Of a stretch of DNA of 64,000 bases, positions 7,437-16,097 are shown one piece after another; the stretch's first letter is position 1; every line of letters begins with the position of its first letter. A program made the position numbers and the translations under genes. Source of the stretch: CAZQRW01 sp964596115 (GTDB lineage Bacteria; Hydrothermota; UBA3072; B12-G15); assembly GCA_964596115.1 (NCBI GenBank), contig CAZQRW010000003.1, positions 1-64,000 of the forward strand, read 5' to 3'. Under the pieces are notes generated by a model. It saw nothing but the letters and a program-made list of their open reading frames with translations. It made no database searches and was not told the origin of the DNA.

Positions 7437-9190
7437 AAATTCCTGGTAAGATACCCCAATTACCAGGGGTATATATTTTTTTAAATCAGGATAAGAGTCC
7501 AATATATATTGGGAAGGCAAAAGACTTAAAGAAAAGAGTTGAGTCTCATTTCAGGAGTGATGCCCCTATAAAGTCTCAAATTGTAGTTAGAAATGCTGTC
7601 TCCATCGAATTTATAATTACTGAAAACGAAGAAGAAGCTTTACTTCTTGAAGATACATTAATAAAAAAGTACATACCTCGTTATAATATAAGATTAAAGG
7701 ATGATAAGAAATACCCATATATAAAGGTTACGATAAATGAGGATTATCCGAGGGTTTTTTATACCCGGAAGGTAGTAAAGGATGGTTCAATATATTTTGG
7801 GCCATATACAAATGTGAAGTCAATTAAAAAATCGCTTCTTATACTAAATAGGATATTTCCATTGCGAAGATGCAGGACAAAAAAGCTCCCTGATAAAGTA
7901 TGCCTTGATTATTATATTGGAAGGTGTTTAGGCCCCTGTGAAAATAAAATTACTAAGGAGGAATATAAAAATTTAGTAGAGGGTGCAATTGAGTTTCTTA
8001 AGGGTGATATAGATAAAGTTCAAACAAAAGTAGAAAAGATAATGTGGGCTTATGCAGAGAAAGAGGATTTTGAAAATGCTGCAAGAATGAGAAATCAGTT
8101 AATGGCTATAAGAGAGATTACCAAAAAACAGACTATGGTAACGGATCTCAAGGAAGATATTGATATTATTGGTCTTTACAGGGAATTGTCTTCTATCTGT
8201 ATTTTTATATTTCAGTTGAGAAATGGTAGAATTATTGGGAAGGCACATTATTTTATTGAATCCAGTAAGGGAGATTCGGAAAGAGAAATCATTAGATATG
8301 CGCTTTTGAAACTTTATAATGATATTTTCTTTAAGCCCCAAAAGATTGTAGTGCCCATTATGCCATATGATCGAACATTGCTTGAAAAAGTACTTGGAAC
8401 AAAAATAGTCACATCGAAGGGAGGTAAATTAAATAGAATAGTCAAACTTGCGGAGAAAAATGCATATGTTGAGTTTGAATCAAAAAAAATAGAGATAAAA
8501 AGGTCAGTACCTTACTTCTTAAAAGAACTGCAGAAATTAGTTCATCTAAAAAAACCACCAAGAAGAATTGAGGGTTTTGATATATCAGATCTTTTTGGTA
8601 AAGATGCAGTAGGCTCCTGTGTAGTATTTATTAATGGGAAACCTAAAAAATCAGAATACAGGAGGTTTAAAATAAAGAGTGTAACAGGCATTAATGATTT
8701 TGCAATGATAGCTGAGGTTGTCTCCCGGAGGATTAATGTATTAATTAGAGAGGAGAAAGAGTTCCCAGATTTGATTTTGCTGGATGGTGGAAAAGGGCAA
8801 TTAAACACAGTGCTAAATATAATGAAAGAAATTAACGTTGGTATACCAGTGTTGGGGCTTGCAAAGAGATTGGAGGAAATATATCTTCCTGACGGGAGAG
8901 TTGTTTCTCTGCCTGGAAATTCAAGTGTATTAAAGTTGTTGCAGAGAATAAGGGATGAAGCACACAGATTTGCAATTTCTTATCATAAAAAACTAAGGTC
9001 AAAAAAATTAACCAAGTCAAAATTAGACAAAATACAAGGTATAGGAGAAAAGAGAAAACAATCACTTATATTATTCTTTGGATCTGAAAAAAAAGTGGAA
9101 GAGGCATCTATAGAAGAGCTGATGAGAGTCAAGGGCATTGGCAAGAATGTAGCCAAAGTTATATATGAAAAATTTCACAAACTCTATTGA
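7433..9190 (+). CDS. uvrC: UvrABC excision nuclease subunit C
   Basis: A 585-residue protein making both incisions in nucleotide excision repair. The N-terminal GIY-YIG nuclease shows GVYIF and YIGKAKDLKKR. A Cys-containing segment (CLDYYIGRCLGPC) follows near 160. A UvrB-binding UVR motif lies near 200-230 (KEDFENAARMRNQL). The RNase H-like endonuclease domain includes GFDISDLFG and LILLDGGKGQL. Paired helix-hairpin-helix motifs end the protein (LDKIQGIGEKRK, VKGIGKNVA). Length and domain order are normal. Confidence 0.97.
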   Translation: MKIPGKIPQLPGVYIFLNQDKSPIYIGKAKDLKKRVESHFRSDAPIKSQIVVRNAVSIEFIITENEEEALLLEDTLIKKYIPRYNIRLKDDKKYPYIKVTINEDYPRVFYTRKVVKDGSIYFGPYTNVKSIKKSLLILNRIFPLRRCRTKKLPDKVCLDYYIGRCLGPCENKITKEEYKNLVEGAIEFLKGDIDKVQTKVEKIMWAYAEKEDFENAARMRNQLMAIREITKKQTMVTDLKEDIDIIGLYRELSSICIFIFQLRNGRIIGKAHYFIESSKGDSEREIIRYALLKLYNDIFFKPQKIVVPIMPYDRTLLEKVLGTKIVTSKGGKLNRIVKLAEKNAYVEFESKKIEIKRSVPYFLKELQKLVHLKKPPRRIEGFDISDLFGKDAVGSCVVFINGKPKKSEYRRFKIKSVTGINDFAMIAEVVSRRINVLIREEKEFPDLILLDGGKGQLNTVLNIMKEINVGIPVLGLAKRLEEIYLPDGRVVSLPGNSSVLKLLQRIRDEAHRFAISYHKKLRSKKLTKSKLDKIQGIGEKRKQSLILFFGSEKKVEEASIEELMRVKGIGKNVAKVIYEKFHKLY

Positions 9191-9214
9191 ATAATTCTAA
9201 AATTTTGCTATAAT
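9187..9214 (+). promoter_or_regulatory. Leaderless promoter of the thioesterase operon
   Basis: TTGAAT at 9187-9192 and an exact TATAAT at 9209-9214 have a 16-bp spacer. The -10 box ends 6 nt before the ATG at 9221, placing the predicted transcript start on the start codon. No Shine-Dalgarno is present. Confidence 0.65.
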
Positions 9215-9220
9215 ACTTGT

Positions 9221-9625
9221 ATGAATTTTATTAGTGATGATAACTATTGTGTTATGTGTGGAAAACTAAATCCAGTGGGTTTAAGGTTAGAGTTCAGACT
9301 TAACAATGGAGAATCTGAGGCTGATGTCATTTTCCCAAAATATTTTGAAGGGTATAATGGCATAACCCACGGTGGAATTGTTTCTTCTGTATTAGATGAA
9401 GCTTCTGTTTATGCTGCTACATCTATTGGGGAGGTTTGTGTTACAGGTGAATTGAAAGTTAGGTTCAAAAGACCTGTAAAGACTAACGCTCCTTACGTAA
9501 TTAAGGGTAAGATAATCGAAAGAAGAGGTAAGATAATATTAACAAAATCAAAGATAGTGGATAATGATGGTAACATTTATGCATATGCAAATGCCAAGTT
9601 GTTTTCAGTAAAGGAGGACAGTTAG
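9221..9625 (+). CDS. PaaI-type hotdog thioesterase
   Basis: A 134-residue single hotdog domain, probably hydrolysing an acyl-CoA or acyl-ACP. The characteristic segment THGGIVSSVLDEA (near 48-60) holds the HGG turn and the acidic residue of the active-site helix. An N-terminal CVMCGKLNPVGL segment is typical of small PaaI-like proteins. The substrate is unknown. It is the first gene of thioesterase-ferritin-rex, and expression is predicted leaderless. Confidence 0.85.
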   Translation: MNFISDDNYCVMCGKLNPVGLRLEFRLNNGESEADVIFPKYFEGYNGITHGGIVSSVLDEASVYAATSIGEVCVTGELKVRFKRPVKTNAPYVIKGKIIERRGKIILTKSKIVDNDGNIYAYANAKLFSVKEDS

Positions 9626-10132
9626 ATGAAAAATGTGGTAGATCTATTAGAGCTGGCTTTAAAGGGGGAGAAAGAAAGCCTTTTGACCTATTTAAAATAT
9701 GCGAGATCAACCAAGAATATCAGTGGTAAGAATATGTTTATCAGACTTGCTATTGATGAATATAACCATGCCGAGTTTATACAGATGGAACTTAAATGTT
9801 ATTATGAGAATGGTAAGACGATAGATGGAAAAATAGAAAAATCAGAGATTGAATTTATTATTCCACATTTAAAGAAAAGTATTGTTGAGGGAAGGGGAGT
9901 GAAAGGAGTTACCGATCTCGATGCATTAAGAACTGCCCTCGATCTTGAACAAGCAGCCATTGACCTGTATAAAAAAATATATGAAAAAGCGGAAGAAGAA
10001 AAGGTGAAAAAAATTGCTCAACGGTTAATGAAAATGGAAGAGGCTCATTTCGAATTAATACAAGCAGAAATTGATAATATAAAAAGAACCGGTTATTGGT
10101 TCGATTTCTCGGAGATAAATCTTGAACGATAG
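9626..10132 (+). CDS. Ferritin-like diiron protein (rubrerythrin-type, no rubredoxin domain)
   Basis: A 168-residue four-helix protein. Likely iron ligands are E17 in helix 1, E45 and H48 (DEYNHAEF), E109 (DLEQAAIDLY), and E138 and H141 (EEAH), the double ExxH pattern of rubrerythrin-type ferritin-like proteins. No CxxC rubredoxin centre is present. A role in peroxide or oxygen detoxification, or electron transfer, is inferred. It follows the thioesterase directly (AAAGGAGG upstream) and precedes Rex, which fits a redox-responsive operon. Confidence 0.85.
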   Translation: MKNVVDLLELALKGEKESLLTYLKYARSTKNISGKNMFIRLAIDEYNHAEFIQMELKCYYENGKTIDGKIEKSEIEFIIPHLKKSIVEGRGVKGVTDLDALRTALDLEQAAIDLYKKIYEKAEEEKVKKIAQRLMKMEEAHFELIQAEIDNIKRTGYWFDFSEINLER

Positions 10133-10757
10133 ATTACCCCCACCAACTGTAAAAAGGTTTTCACTATACCTTCATACACTTGAAGCATTGGATAAAAAGG
10201 GAATTACGCATATTTCCTCTGTAGGTATGTCAGAATTACTTGAGATTCCAGATACCCAGATAAGAAAGGATTTAAGTTTTATCGGGAAAACTGGTAAAAG
10301 GGGAAAGGGTTATCCTGTTGCAGAACTTATGTCTATCCTGAGGGAGATACTCTTTTTAAAATCTTTTATACCTGTTATTCTTGTGGGAGTTGGAAATCTT
10401 GGTACTGCTTTACTTGCCTCTAAGTTGTTGAGAAAAAGGGGATTTCGGATCGTAGGTGCATTTGACTCCGATCTTAGAAAGATTGGCAAAAGGCTTTGTT
10501 ACATAAGTATAATGGATGATTCAGAAATACCCAATATTGTAAAAGAATATAACGTTAAAATAGCTGTACTGACAACCCCTGGTGAGATTGCACAGTCTGT
10601 GGCAGACAATCTGTGCAAGGCAGGAATAAAAGGTATATTGAATTTTACCCCTGAAAATCTTAATGTGCCATCAGATGTAAAGGTACACAATGTTGATTAT
10701 ACCACCGAGCTTGAATTCTTAAACTACCTTGTATATAGCGAGGAAAAAGAGAGTTAA
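10122..10757 (+). CDS. rex: Redox-sensing transcriptional repressor Rex
   Basis: A 211-residue NADH/NAD+-sensing repressor. The winged-helix domain shows LPPPTVKRFSLYL, SSVGMSELLEI and IRKDLSFIG, and the GKRGKGYPV segment leads into a Rossmann domain with VGVGNLGTALL. The C-terminal swapped helix is TELEFLNYLVY. The likely start is TTG with GGAGA 6 nt upstream, overlapping the ferritin gene by 11 nt. I found no convincing Rex operator (TTGTGAA-N4-TTCACAA) in the window. Confidence 0.93.
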   Translation: MNDRLPPPTVKRFSLYLHTLEALDKKGITHISSVGMSELLEIPDTQIRKDLSFIGKTGKRGKGYPVAELMSILREILFLKSFIPVILVGVGNLGTALLASKLLRKRGFRIVGAFDSDLRKIGKRLCYISIMDDSEIPNIVKEYNVKIAVLTTPGEIAQSVADNLCKAGIKGILNFTPENLNVPSDVKVHNVDYTTELEFLNYLVYSEEKES

Positions 10758-10819
10758 CGGGTTCATTTTAAGGGATTTTCAAATTTCTATGATTATATGA
10801 AAGTTTTTTTTAAGATTTA

Positions 10820-11989
10820 CTAAGTCTTATGACCTTCCTCCTTTATGATACATAGAAGCAAGATAGATGCGAGACCTGCCAAACTTGCACCATATTCAAA
10901 AGCCGCAGTTGGGCTTATTTTTTGCCAGATAATACCAAAAATTACACTTGCGGGGAAAGATGCTATACCAACTGCAAGATGATAGAATCCAAACGCAGTT
11001 CCATGAAATTCGGGTACCACAAGATCACTTACGAAGGCTTTTTCAACTCCCTCAGTAAATCCAAAATAGATACCATATAAAGCAAATAATAACCAGATAT
11101 GCCATATATTTTTGGAGAAACCAAATCCCAGGTAGATTAATGCATAAATGAGCCAGCCAAGCACAATAACTCTTCTCCTCCCGATTTTATCTGACCATAT
11201 ACCACCTGGCATAGAGGTAGCCATTTTAACAGTATGAAGGACGACCCAGAGGAGGGGTATTAGTGCAATCGTAATACCTACTTCCTTTGCTTTTAGTATC
11301 AAAAATGCATCAGAAGAATTCCCCAGAGTGAATAACACTATGACAAGCAGATAGTTTTTGAAATTTTTAGAGAGGACTGAAAATCTAAACTCTCTCTTTT
11401 CTAATTTAGAGATTATCTTTTTTTCCTTTACAAGTGAAAGGAGAATAATAACTGTGATTATTCCCGGAAGGAAAGCCCATAGGAAAATGTTTCTGAGACT
11501 CATACCAAATTTCAGAAGCAACATAGCGATTATTGGTCCAAAAATTGCACCTGAATGGTCCATTGCCCTATGGAATCCAAATGCCTTACCTCTTATGTTT
11601 TCTGGTGTGGAATGCGAAATCAGCGCATCCCTGGGAGAAGTTCTTATGCCCTTACCCAATCTATCTATAAATCGTATTATTGCTACCTGCCACCAGTATC
11701 TTGTAAGCGCTATAATAGGTCTTCCAAAACCAGCAAGGCAATACCCGATTACCACAAGAAATTTTCTTCTTCTTAATCGATCGGAGATCCAGCCAGTAAA
11801 TAATTTTAGCAAACTCGCTGTTGTCTCTGCTATACCCTCTATTATGCCCAATACCTCTGCCCCGACACCGAGCACACTTGTAAGGAATATTGGAAGAAGC
11901 GGATAAATCATCTCGCTTGCAGTATCATTAAAGAGGCTTACAAATCCAAGCGCCTTAACATTTCCTGGTATGTCCTTTAGAAATTTCAT
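10820..11989 (-). CDS. Major facilitator superfamily transporter
   Basis: A 389-residue protein with about 12 hydrophobic segments. The MFS loop 2-3 signature appears as GWISDRLRRRK, and the equivalent in the second half is GIWSDKIGRRR. The RLGKGIRTSPRDALIS segment between segments 4 and 5 is typical of a group of uncharacterised bacterial MFS exporters. The substrate is unknown. It starts 1 nt after the methyltransferase and is co-transcribed with it. Confidence 0.85.
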   Translation of the reverse strand: MKFLKDIPGNVKALGFVSLFNDTASEMIYPLLPIFLTSVLGVGAEVLGIIEGIAETTASLLKLFTGWISDRLRRRKFLVVIGYCLAGFGRPIIALTRYWWQVAIIRFIDRLGKGIRTSPRDALISHSTPENIRGKAFGFHRAMDHSGAIFGPIIAMLLLKFGMSLRNIFLWAFLPGIITVIILLSLVKEKKIISKLEKREFRFSVLSKNFKNYLLVIVLFTLGNSSDAFLILKAKEVGITIALIPLLWVVLHTVKMATSMPGGIWSDKIGRRRVIVLGWLIYALIYLGFGFSKNIWHIWLLFALYGIYFGFTEGVEKAFVSDLVVPEFHGTAFGFYHLAVGIASFPASVIFGIIWQKISPTAAFEYGASLAGLASILLLCIIKEEGHKT

Positions 11990-11990
11990 T

Positions 11991-12635
11991 TTAGACTTTT
12001 TTTGAGATTGATAGTCTTAAAAATTTATAAAAAATCTTTTCTTCCATTTCGGTAAACCCATTTTCAGCAAGCATCTTCTTAAGTTTTCTATTTATAAAAT
12101 CTTCAGCTAACGGGCATTCAACCTTTCTAACAAGATACTTTACAAAAAATGGGGAATAATCTATGTCAAAATTATTATAATCAAAAATATAAAAATATCC
12201 TTCGGGTTTTAGAGCCCTTAAGGCATTTACCAAAATTTTGATTCTATTTTCCTGAGTGAAACCATGAAGAACAAAAGAAATAAACACCTTATCAAATTCC
12301 TCTTTAAAGGGAAGTGGGTTTTCGATTCTGTAAGGTAAAAGATCAATTTTTTTACAAAGGTTTTTTCTTTTCAAGAATTGTCTTTGCATCTCTTTACTGA
12401 TTTCAAGACCAATTACCTTTCCTGTGCTTAGGTATTTTGACATTATACAGGCATTTTTTCCAGTACCTGCCCCAAGATCGAGAATTTTATCATCCGGTTT
12501 TATACGCATATATGCTATAACTTTATTGATAAGTTTGGTGTATTTACCTAGGGATAGAAAATCCAGCATTCTATCATAGATCTTTGCCTCAAAATCGCCT
12601 ATTTCAACAAAAGGCTTTGTATTCTTTTCATCCAT
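11991..12635 (-). CDS. Class I SAM-dependent methyltransferase
   Basis: A 214-residue protein with the SAM-binding motif I ILDLGAGTGKNA and the acidic motif II VIGLEIS. The middle resembles small-molecule methyltransferases of the UbiE type (VFISFVLHGF, LKPEGYFYIFDY). The substrate is unknown. The downstream MFS gene suggests a transported or resistance-related small molecule, which is only inference. Expression is predicted leaderless. Confidence 0.85.
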   Translation of the reverse strand: MDEKNTKPFVEIGDFEAKIYDRMLDFLSLGKYTKLINKVIAYMRIKPDDKILDLGAGTGKNACIMSKYLSTGKVIGLEISKEMQRQFLKRKNLCKKIDLLPYRIENPLPFKEEFDKVFISFVLHGFTQENRIKILVNALRALKPEGYFYIFDYNNFDIDYSPFFVKYLVRKVECPLAEDFINRKLKKMLAENGFTEMEEKIFYKFLRLSISKKV

Positions 12636-12641
12636 TAAATG

Positions 12642-12669
12642 ATTATATACGTAAAAAAGAATTTTTCAA
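12642..12669 (-). promoter_or_regulatory. Leaderless promoter of the methyltransferase-MFS operon
   Basis: On the minus strand, TTGAAA (12664-12669) and an exact TATAAT (12642-12647) have a 16-bp spacer. The -10 box ends 6 nt before the ATG at 12635. Confidence 0.7.
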
Positions 12670-12870
12670 TACACCTCTTGGTGTCAGTCTCTAAATTTTA
12701 AATTTTACTAAAGACATAAAGGCGGGTAATATAGTCAAAATGTAGTCAAGACGCAAAGGAGGATATAAAAGGCAGGATACAGGAGACAGAATATAGCAAA
12801 GACAAACGACGAGACATAAATCTCATCTTTCTGGTTAGTAAATTTTTTTCTTTTTGGGTTCTTAAACAGA

Positions 12871-12951
12871 CAGAGTAGAAGAAATATAGAAAGAAAAACG
12901 AGTAGGAGAAAAATAGAAAAAGAGTAAGGCAGAGAACGATATGATATAAAA
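12871..12951 (+). repeat. Three degenerate tandem units of the 28-bp purine-rich repeat
   Basis: Units start at about 12871, 12899 and 12925, each like (C)GAGTAGAAGAAATATAGAAAGAAAAA. They match the array at the window start in length and phase. The surrounding gene-free stretch (12670-12970) is also purine-rich, with fragments such as GGATATAAAAGGCAGG, and nothing in it looks coding. Confidence 0.65.
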
Positions 12952-12976
12952 TATAAAGAATAGGAAATGAAAAACC

Positions 12977-13004
12977 TTTACACAATTTGATTTTTGTATA
13001 TAAT
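12977..13004 (+). promoter_or_regulatory. Promoter of the M14 carboxypeptidase gene
   Basis: TTTACA at 12977-12982 and TATAAT at 12999-13004 have a 16-bp spacer. Transcription would start near 13011, just before AGGAGG at 13013-13018. This shows that an in-frame ATG at 12994 cannot be the start. Confidence 0.65.
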
Positions 13005-13023
13005 CTGTAAAAAGGAGGAAGGT

Positions 13024-15558
13024 GTGAGACAATTATTTACGTTCTTTTTATCATTATCTATTGTTTTGTTTCCCAAGTATAGTCAGGTAAGAGTTTATAC
13101 AACTAATTACAATGCAGTAAAGGATATGGATATTGTAAGAACAAAGAGGGATGTTTTTTTTGAAATTATTGCAAATGATAATGACCTTTCAAAACTTGAT
13201 AAAAGAGGACTTAAATTTGAGGTTATCATCCCTGACCTTGAATCTTATTATAGTTCTAAAATGAGTGGGAAGGGAACATTCGGAAATTATTATACCTATA
13301 GTGAGGCAATTGCAATTCTTGATTCACTTCATAATGCCCACCCTGATATATCAACGTCTTTGTTTTCTATTGGGACGTCATGGGATGGTAATGATATGTG
13401 GGTTATGAAGATATCGGATAATCCTAATTTAGATGAAGATGAACCAGAGGTTTTTGCAGATGGGGTAATCCATGCCAGGGAGCCCATAGGAGCAAATATA
13501 ATCGTTGAGACGGTCAGGAGGATTCTTGATGGATATGGCAATGATCCGACCATTACTTATCTTGTAAATAATAGGGAAATGTATTTTATGCCCGTATTCA
13601 ATCCCGATGGTTATTTATATAATGAAAGCACCAACCCTAACGGTGGAGGTATGTGGAGGAAAAACAGGAGAAACAACGGTGGTGGTATTTATGGGGTCGA
13701 TCTCAACAGAAATTTTTCATATGAATGGGGGGTTGGTAATGTATCTTCAGATCCATCATCCAATGTATATATGGGTCCTGATTCCTTTTCTGAGCCAGAA
13801 ACACAGCACTTCAGGGCGTTTGTGGATTCACATAATATATATGTATATCTAAATATTCACTCTTATTCAGATGCTATACTTGTCCCCTGGTCCTGGGACC
13901 CAAACGGGCATTGGGCTCCCGCACCCGATAGTGAAATTTTTTACGAAATGGGAACACATATGCAGGCCTTCAACAATTATGACCTTGGCACAACGGTGCA
14001 GACGATTGGCTATAATTGTGGAGGCACCGCTACTGACTGGATGTATGGACAACAATTAGAAAAACCAAAGGTATATGCATTTGTTACAGAGGTTGGGGAG
14101 TCATTCTGGCAGGAATCGGCTATTTCGAGGCAACTTGGAGAGATGGTTCCCGCAGTGCTGTTTTTAGAAAAGACAGCGGGTGTTTTTGTAGAACCCGGAG
14201 AATTGGTCATCGATGATACACTTGGAAATGGCAATGGGAAATTTGAGGCAGGAGAGGCAGGTAATCTCAATTTTAATATTAGTAATTTGGGTTTTAAAGA
14301 TACTGCTGAAAACGTTATCATTAGATTGACAACGGACGATCCTTTTATTTACTTGCATAGTGCAATTGAAGGATTTTCTTCTATATTGCCTTATGATTCT
14401 GTACAGTGTTCTTTTCCTGTTTCGATAGATTCATCTATTCCTGATGGCCACCTAATTAATATTTTAAGAACAATCTATCTCAGCGGTATTGAAGTGTATA
14501 TGGATACAATAAAGATTGCAGTGGGAAACGAGGTCGCTCTTTTTTATGATGATTTTGAGGAGGGGCCGAGTCAATGGAACTGGGATTCGCCCTGGGCCAT
14601 TACAACAGAGGATTATCATTCTCCAGATCATTCTGCAACCGATAGCCCTGGTGGATCATACAGCAACTATACAGATGCCAGTATTACCACAGTTAATTCG
14701 ATATCTATACCCAATTGGGATAACATTTCCCTCTCATTTTACCACAAATACCAGATTGAGACTGGATGGGACTATGGTTATTGTTTGGTATTCAATGGTA
14801 CTGAATGGGATACATTGGATAGTTTTACTGGTACAAATAATGTATGGAGAAAAAAGAGTTACTCACTTAATTCCTACTGTGGGGAGAGTATTAAGCTAAA
14901 GTTTAGATTTTATTCAGATGTCTCTGTTACCTATGATGGATGGCATATCGATGACGTTTTGGTTTCTGGATTTCAACCGGTTGGGGATAGTATTCCTTCT
15001 ACCCCTACTCTGGTCTCCCCTGTTAATGACACAGTTTATACAATTTATCCTGAATTAACAGTGAATAATTCCATTGATCCGGATAATGATACGTTGTTCT
15101 ATGGATTCAGGGTGTACTCTGATTCCCTTCAGACCAATATTGTTACGAAGATCGATAGTGTACCTGAAGGTAGTTCAACTACGAGCTGGCAGGTAAGTGT
15201 TCCCCTTACGGAGGGAATGTATTATTGGCGTGCCTATGCGAGTGACGGTATTGAAAGAAGCAGGCTTTCTAATACAGGGATGTTTTATGTCAATACTGCT
15301 GGCATTGCAGAAAGAAAGGCGGTATTTTCTATAACCAGAGGTCTCATCCAAAGAAGCATATATATAAGTACGGATAAAATGAATAACTATGAATTTAGCC
15401 TTTATGATATTGCTGGTAGAAAAGTTCTGGATTATAGGCTAAAGGGCTCACATTATATAGACCTTAAGAATGTAGGTCTTGGAAAAGGGAATTACTTTTT
15501 CATAATAAAGTCTGGGCAACAGAAGATTAAAGGGAAGCTCGTTTATATTGGAGGGTAG
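13024..15558 (+). CDS. Secreted M14 zinc carboxypeptidase with C-terminal sorting domain
   Basis: About 844 residues from a GTG start (AGGAGG 5 nt upstream). An N-terminal signal peptide (RQLFTFFLSLSIVLF) precedes the peptidase. Zinc ligands are HARE (H150, E153) and the His of NIHSYS (H279), and the catalytic Glu is in TEVGE (about E356). Beyond about residue 400 come a beta-rich linker, a MAM/immune-inhibitor-A-like jellyroll (DDFEEG to WHIDDVLVSG, about 500-640), a fibronectin-like region and a C-terminal domain ending in YDIAGRKVLDYRL...GNYFFII, typical of type IX secretion sorting domains. It probably degrades external peptides and is monocistronic. Confidence 0.88.
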   Translation: MRQLFTFFLSLSIVLFPKYSQVRVYTTNYNAVKDMDIVRTKRDVFFEIIANDNDLSKLDKRGLKFEVIIPDLESYYSSKMSGKGTFGNYYTYSEAIAILDSLHNAHPDISTSLFSIGTSWDGNDMWVMKISDNPNLDEDEPEVFADGVIHAREPIGANIIVETVRRILDGYGNDPTITYLVNNREMYFMPVFNPDGYLYNESTNPNGGGMWRKNRRNNGGGIYGVDLNRNFSYEWGVGNVSSDPSSNVYMGPDSFSEPETQHFRAFVDSHNIYVYLNIHSYSDAILVPWSWDPNGHWAPAPDSEIFYEMGTHMQAFNNYDLGTTVQTIGYNCGGTATDWMYGQQLEKPKVYAFVTEVGESFWQESAISRQLGEMVPAVLFLEKTAGVFVEPGELVIDDTLGNGNGKFEAGEAGNLNFNISNLGFKDTAENVIIRLTTDDPFIYLHSAIEGFSSILPYDSVQCSFPVSIDSSIPDGHLINILRTIYLSGIEVYMDTIKIAVGNEVALFYDDFEEGPSQWNWDSPWAITTEDYHSPDHSATDSPGGSYSNYTDASITTVNSISIPNWDNISLSFYHKYQIETGWDYGYCLVFNGTEWDTLDSFTGTNNVWRKKSYSLNSYCGESIKLKFRFYSDVSVTYDGWHIDDVLVSGFQPVGDSIPSTPTLVSPVNDTVYTIYPELTVNNSIDPDNDTLFYGFRVYSDSLQTNIVTKIDSVPEGSSTTSWQVSVPLTEGMYYWRAYASDGIERSRLSNTGMFYVNTAGIAERKAVFSITRGLIQRSIYISTDKMNNYEFSLYDIAGRKVLDYRLKGSHYIDLKNVGLGKGNYFFIIKSGQQKIKGKLVYIGG

Positions 15559-15665
15559 TAGTCGAAAAAAGAGAGCGGCCCCTTGACAGATTTAAGATGG
15601 ATTCCGTGACGTGATAGCCTTCTTGTTAAAAGACAGGATCGCTGATTTTTAGGTGCGTATGTCAG

Positions 15666-16097
15666 TTAAGTTTCTTTTTTTCTCCATACCATTGCAATGT
15701 GTGGGATACCTGCCTCAAGAAATTCCTCCCCTATTGATTCAAATCCAAGATTCAGGTAGAAATCTTTTATGTATGTTTGGGAATGAAGCCAGATTTCATT
15801 TATTCCCTTTGAAACTGCATAGTCAATCATTCTTTCCATAATTTTTTTTCCGATTCTTTTTCCTCTGTATTTTTTTATTACAGCTACCCTTCCAATATAG
15901 TATTTTTTACCATCATAAAAAAACCTTGCTGTGCCAATGGGCTTTTTATTTTGGTATACGACAAGATGAGTGGCGATATCATCGTATACATCTATTTCAA
16001 TTGAAGGATCGATACCTTCTTCATCTATAAAAACACTTTTCCTTACAGGATAAGCCCTTTTTAACCCATTTTTTCCTTTTAGAAATTTAAACATCAT
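15666..16097 (-). CDS. GNAT-family N-acetyltransferase (ElaA/YjcF-like)
   Basis: A 143-residue GNAT domain. The acetyl-CoA-binding loop is RVAVIKKYRGKRIGKKIM (near 68-85), followed by the beta-bulge LHSQTYIKDFYLNLGF region. The early VFIDEEGI segment resembles ElaA/YjcF-type acetyltransferases. The acceptor is unknown. It is the last gene of trmB-DUF763-GNAT and overlaps DUF763 by 4 nt. Confidence 0.85.
   Translation of the reverse strand: MMFKFLKGKNGLKRAYPVRKSVFIDEEGIDPSIEIDVYDDIATHLVVYQNKKPIGTARFFYDGKKYYIGRVAVIKKYRGKRIGKKIMERMIDYAVSKGINEIWLHSQTYIKDFYLNLGFESIGEEFLEAGIPHIAMVWRKKET

Noticed and set aside
12746..12985. Open frame on the minus strand in the repeat region
   Set aside because: Composition is an artefact of the purine-rich repeats (long F/L/S runs); no start signal.
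12994..13023. ATG at 12994 as start of the M14 peptidase
   Set aside because: It lies within the spacer/-10 region of the promoter, upstream of AGGAGG; GTG at 13024 fits the signal peptide.
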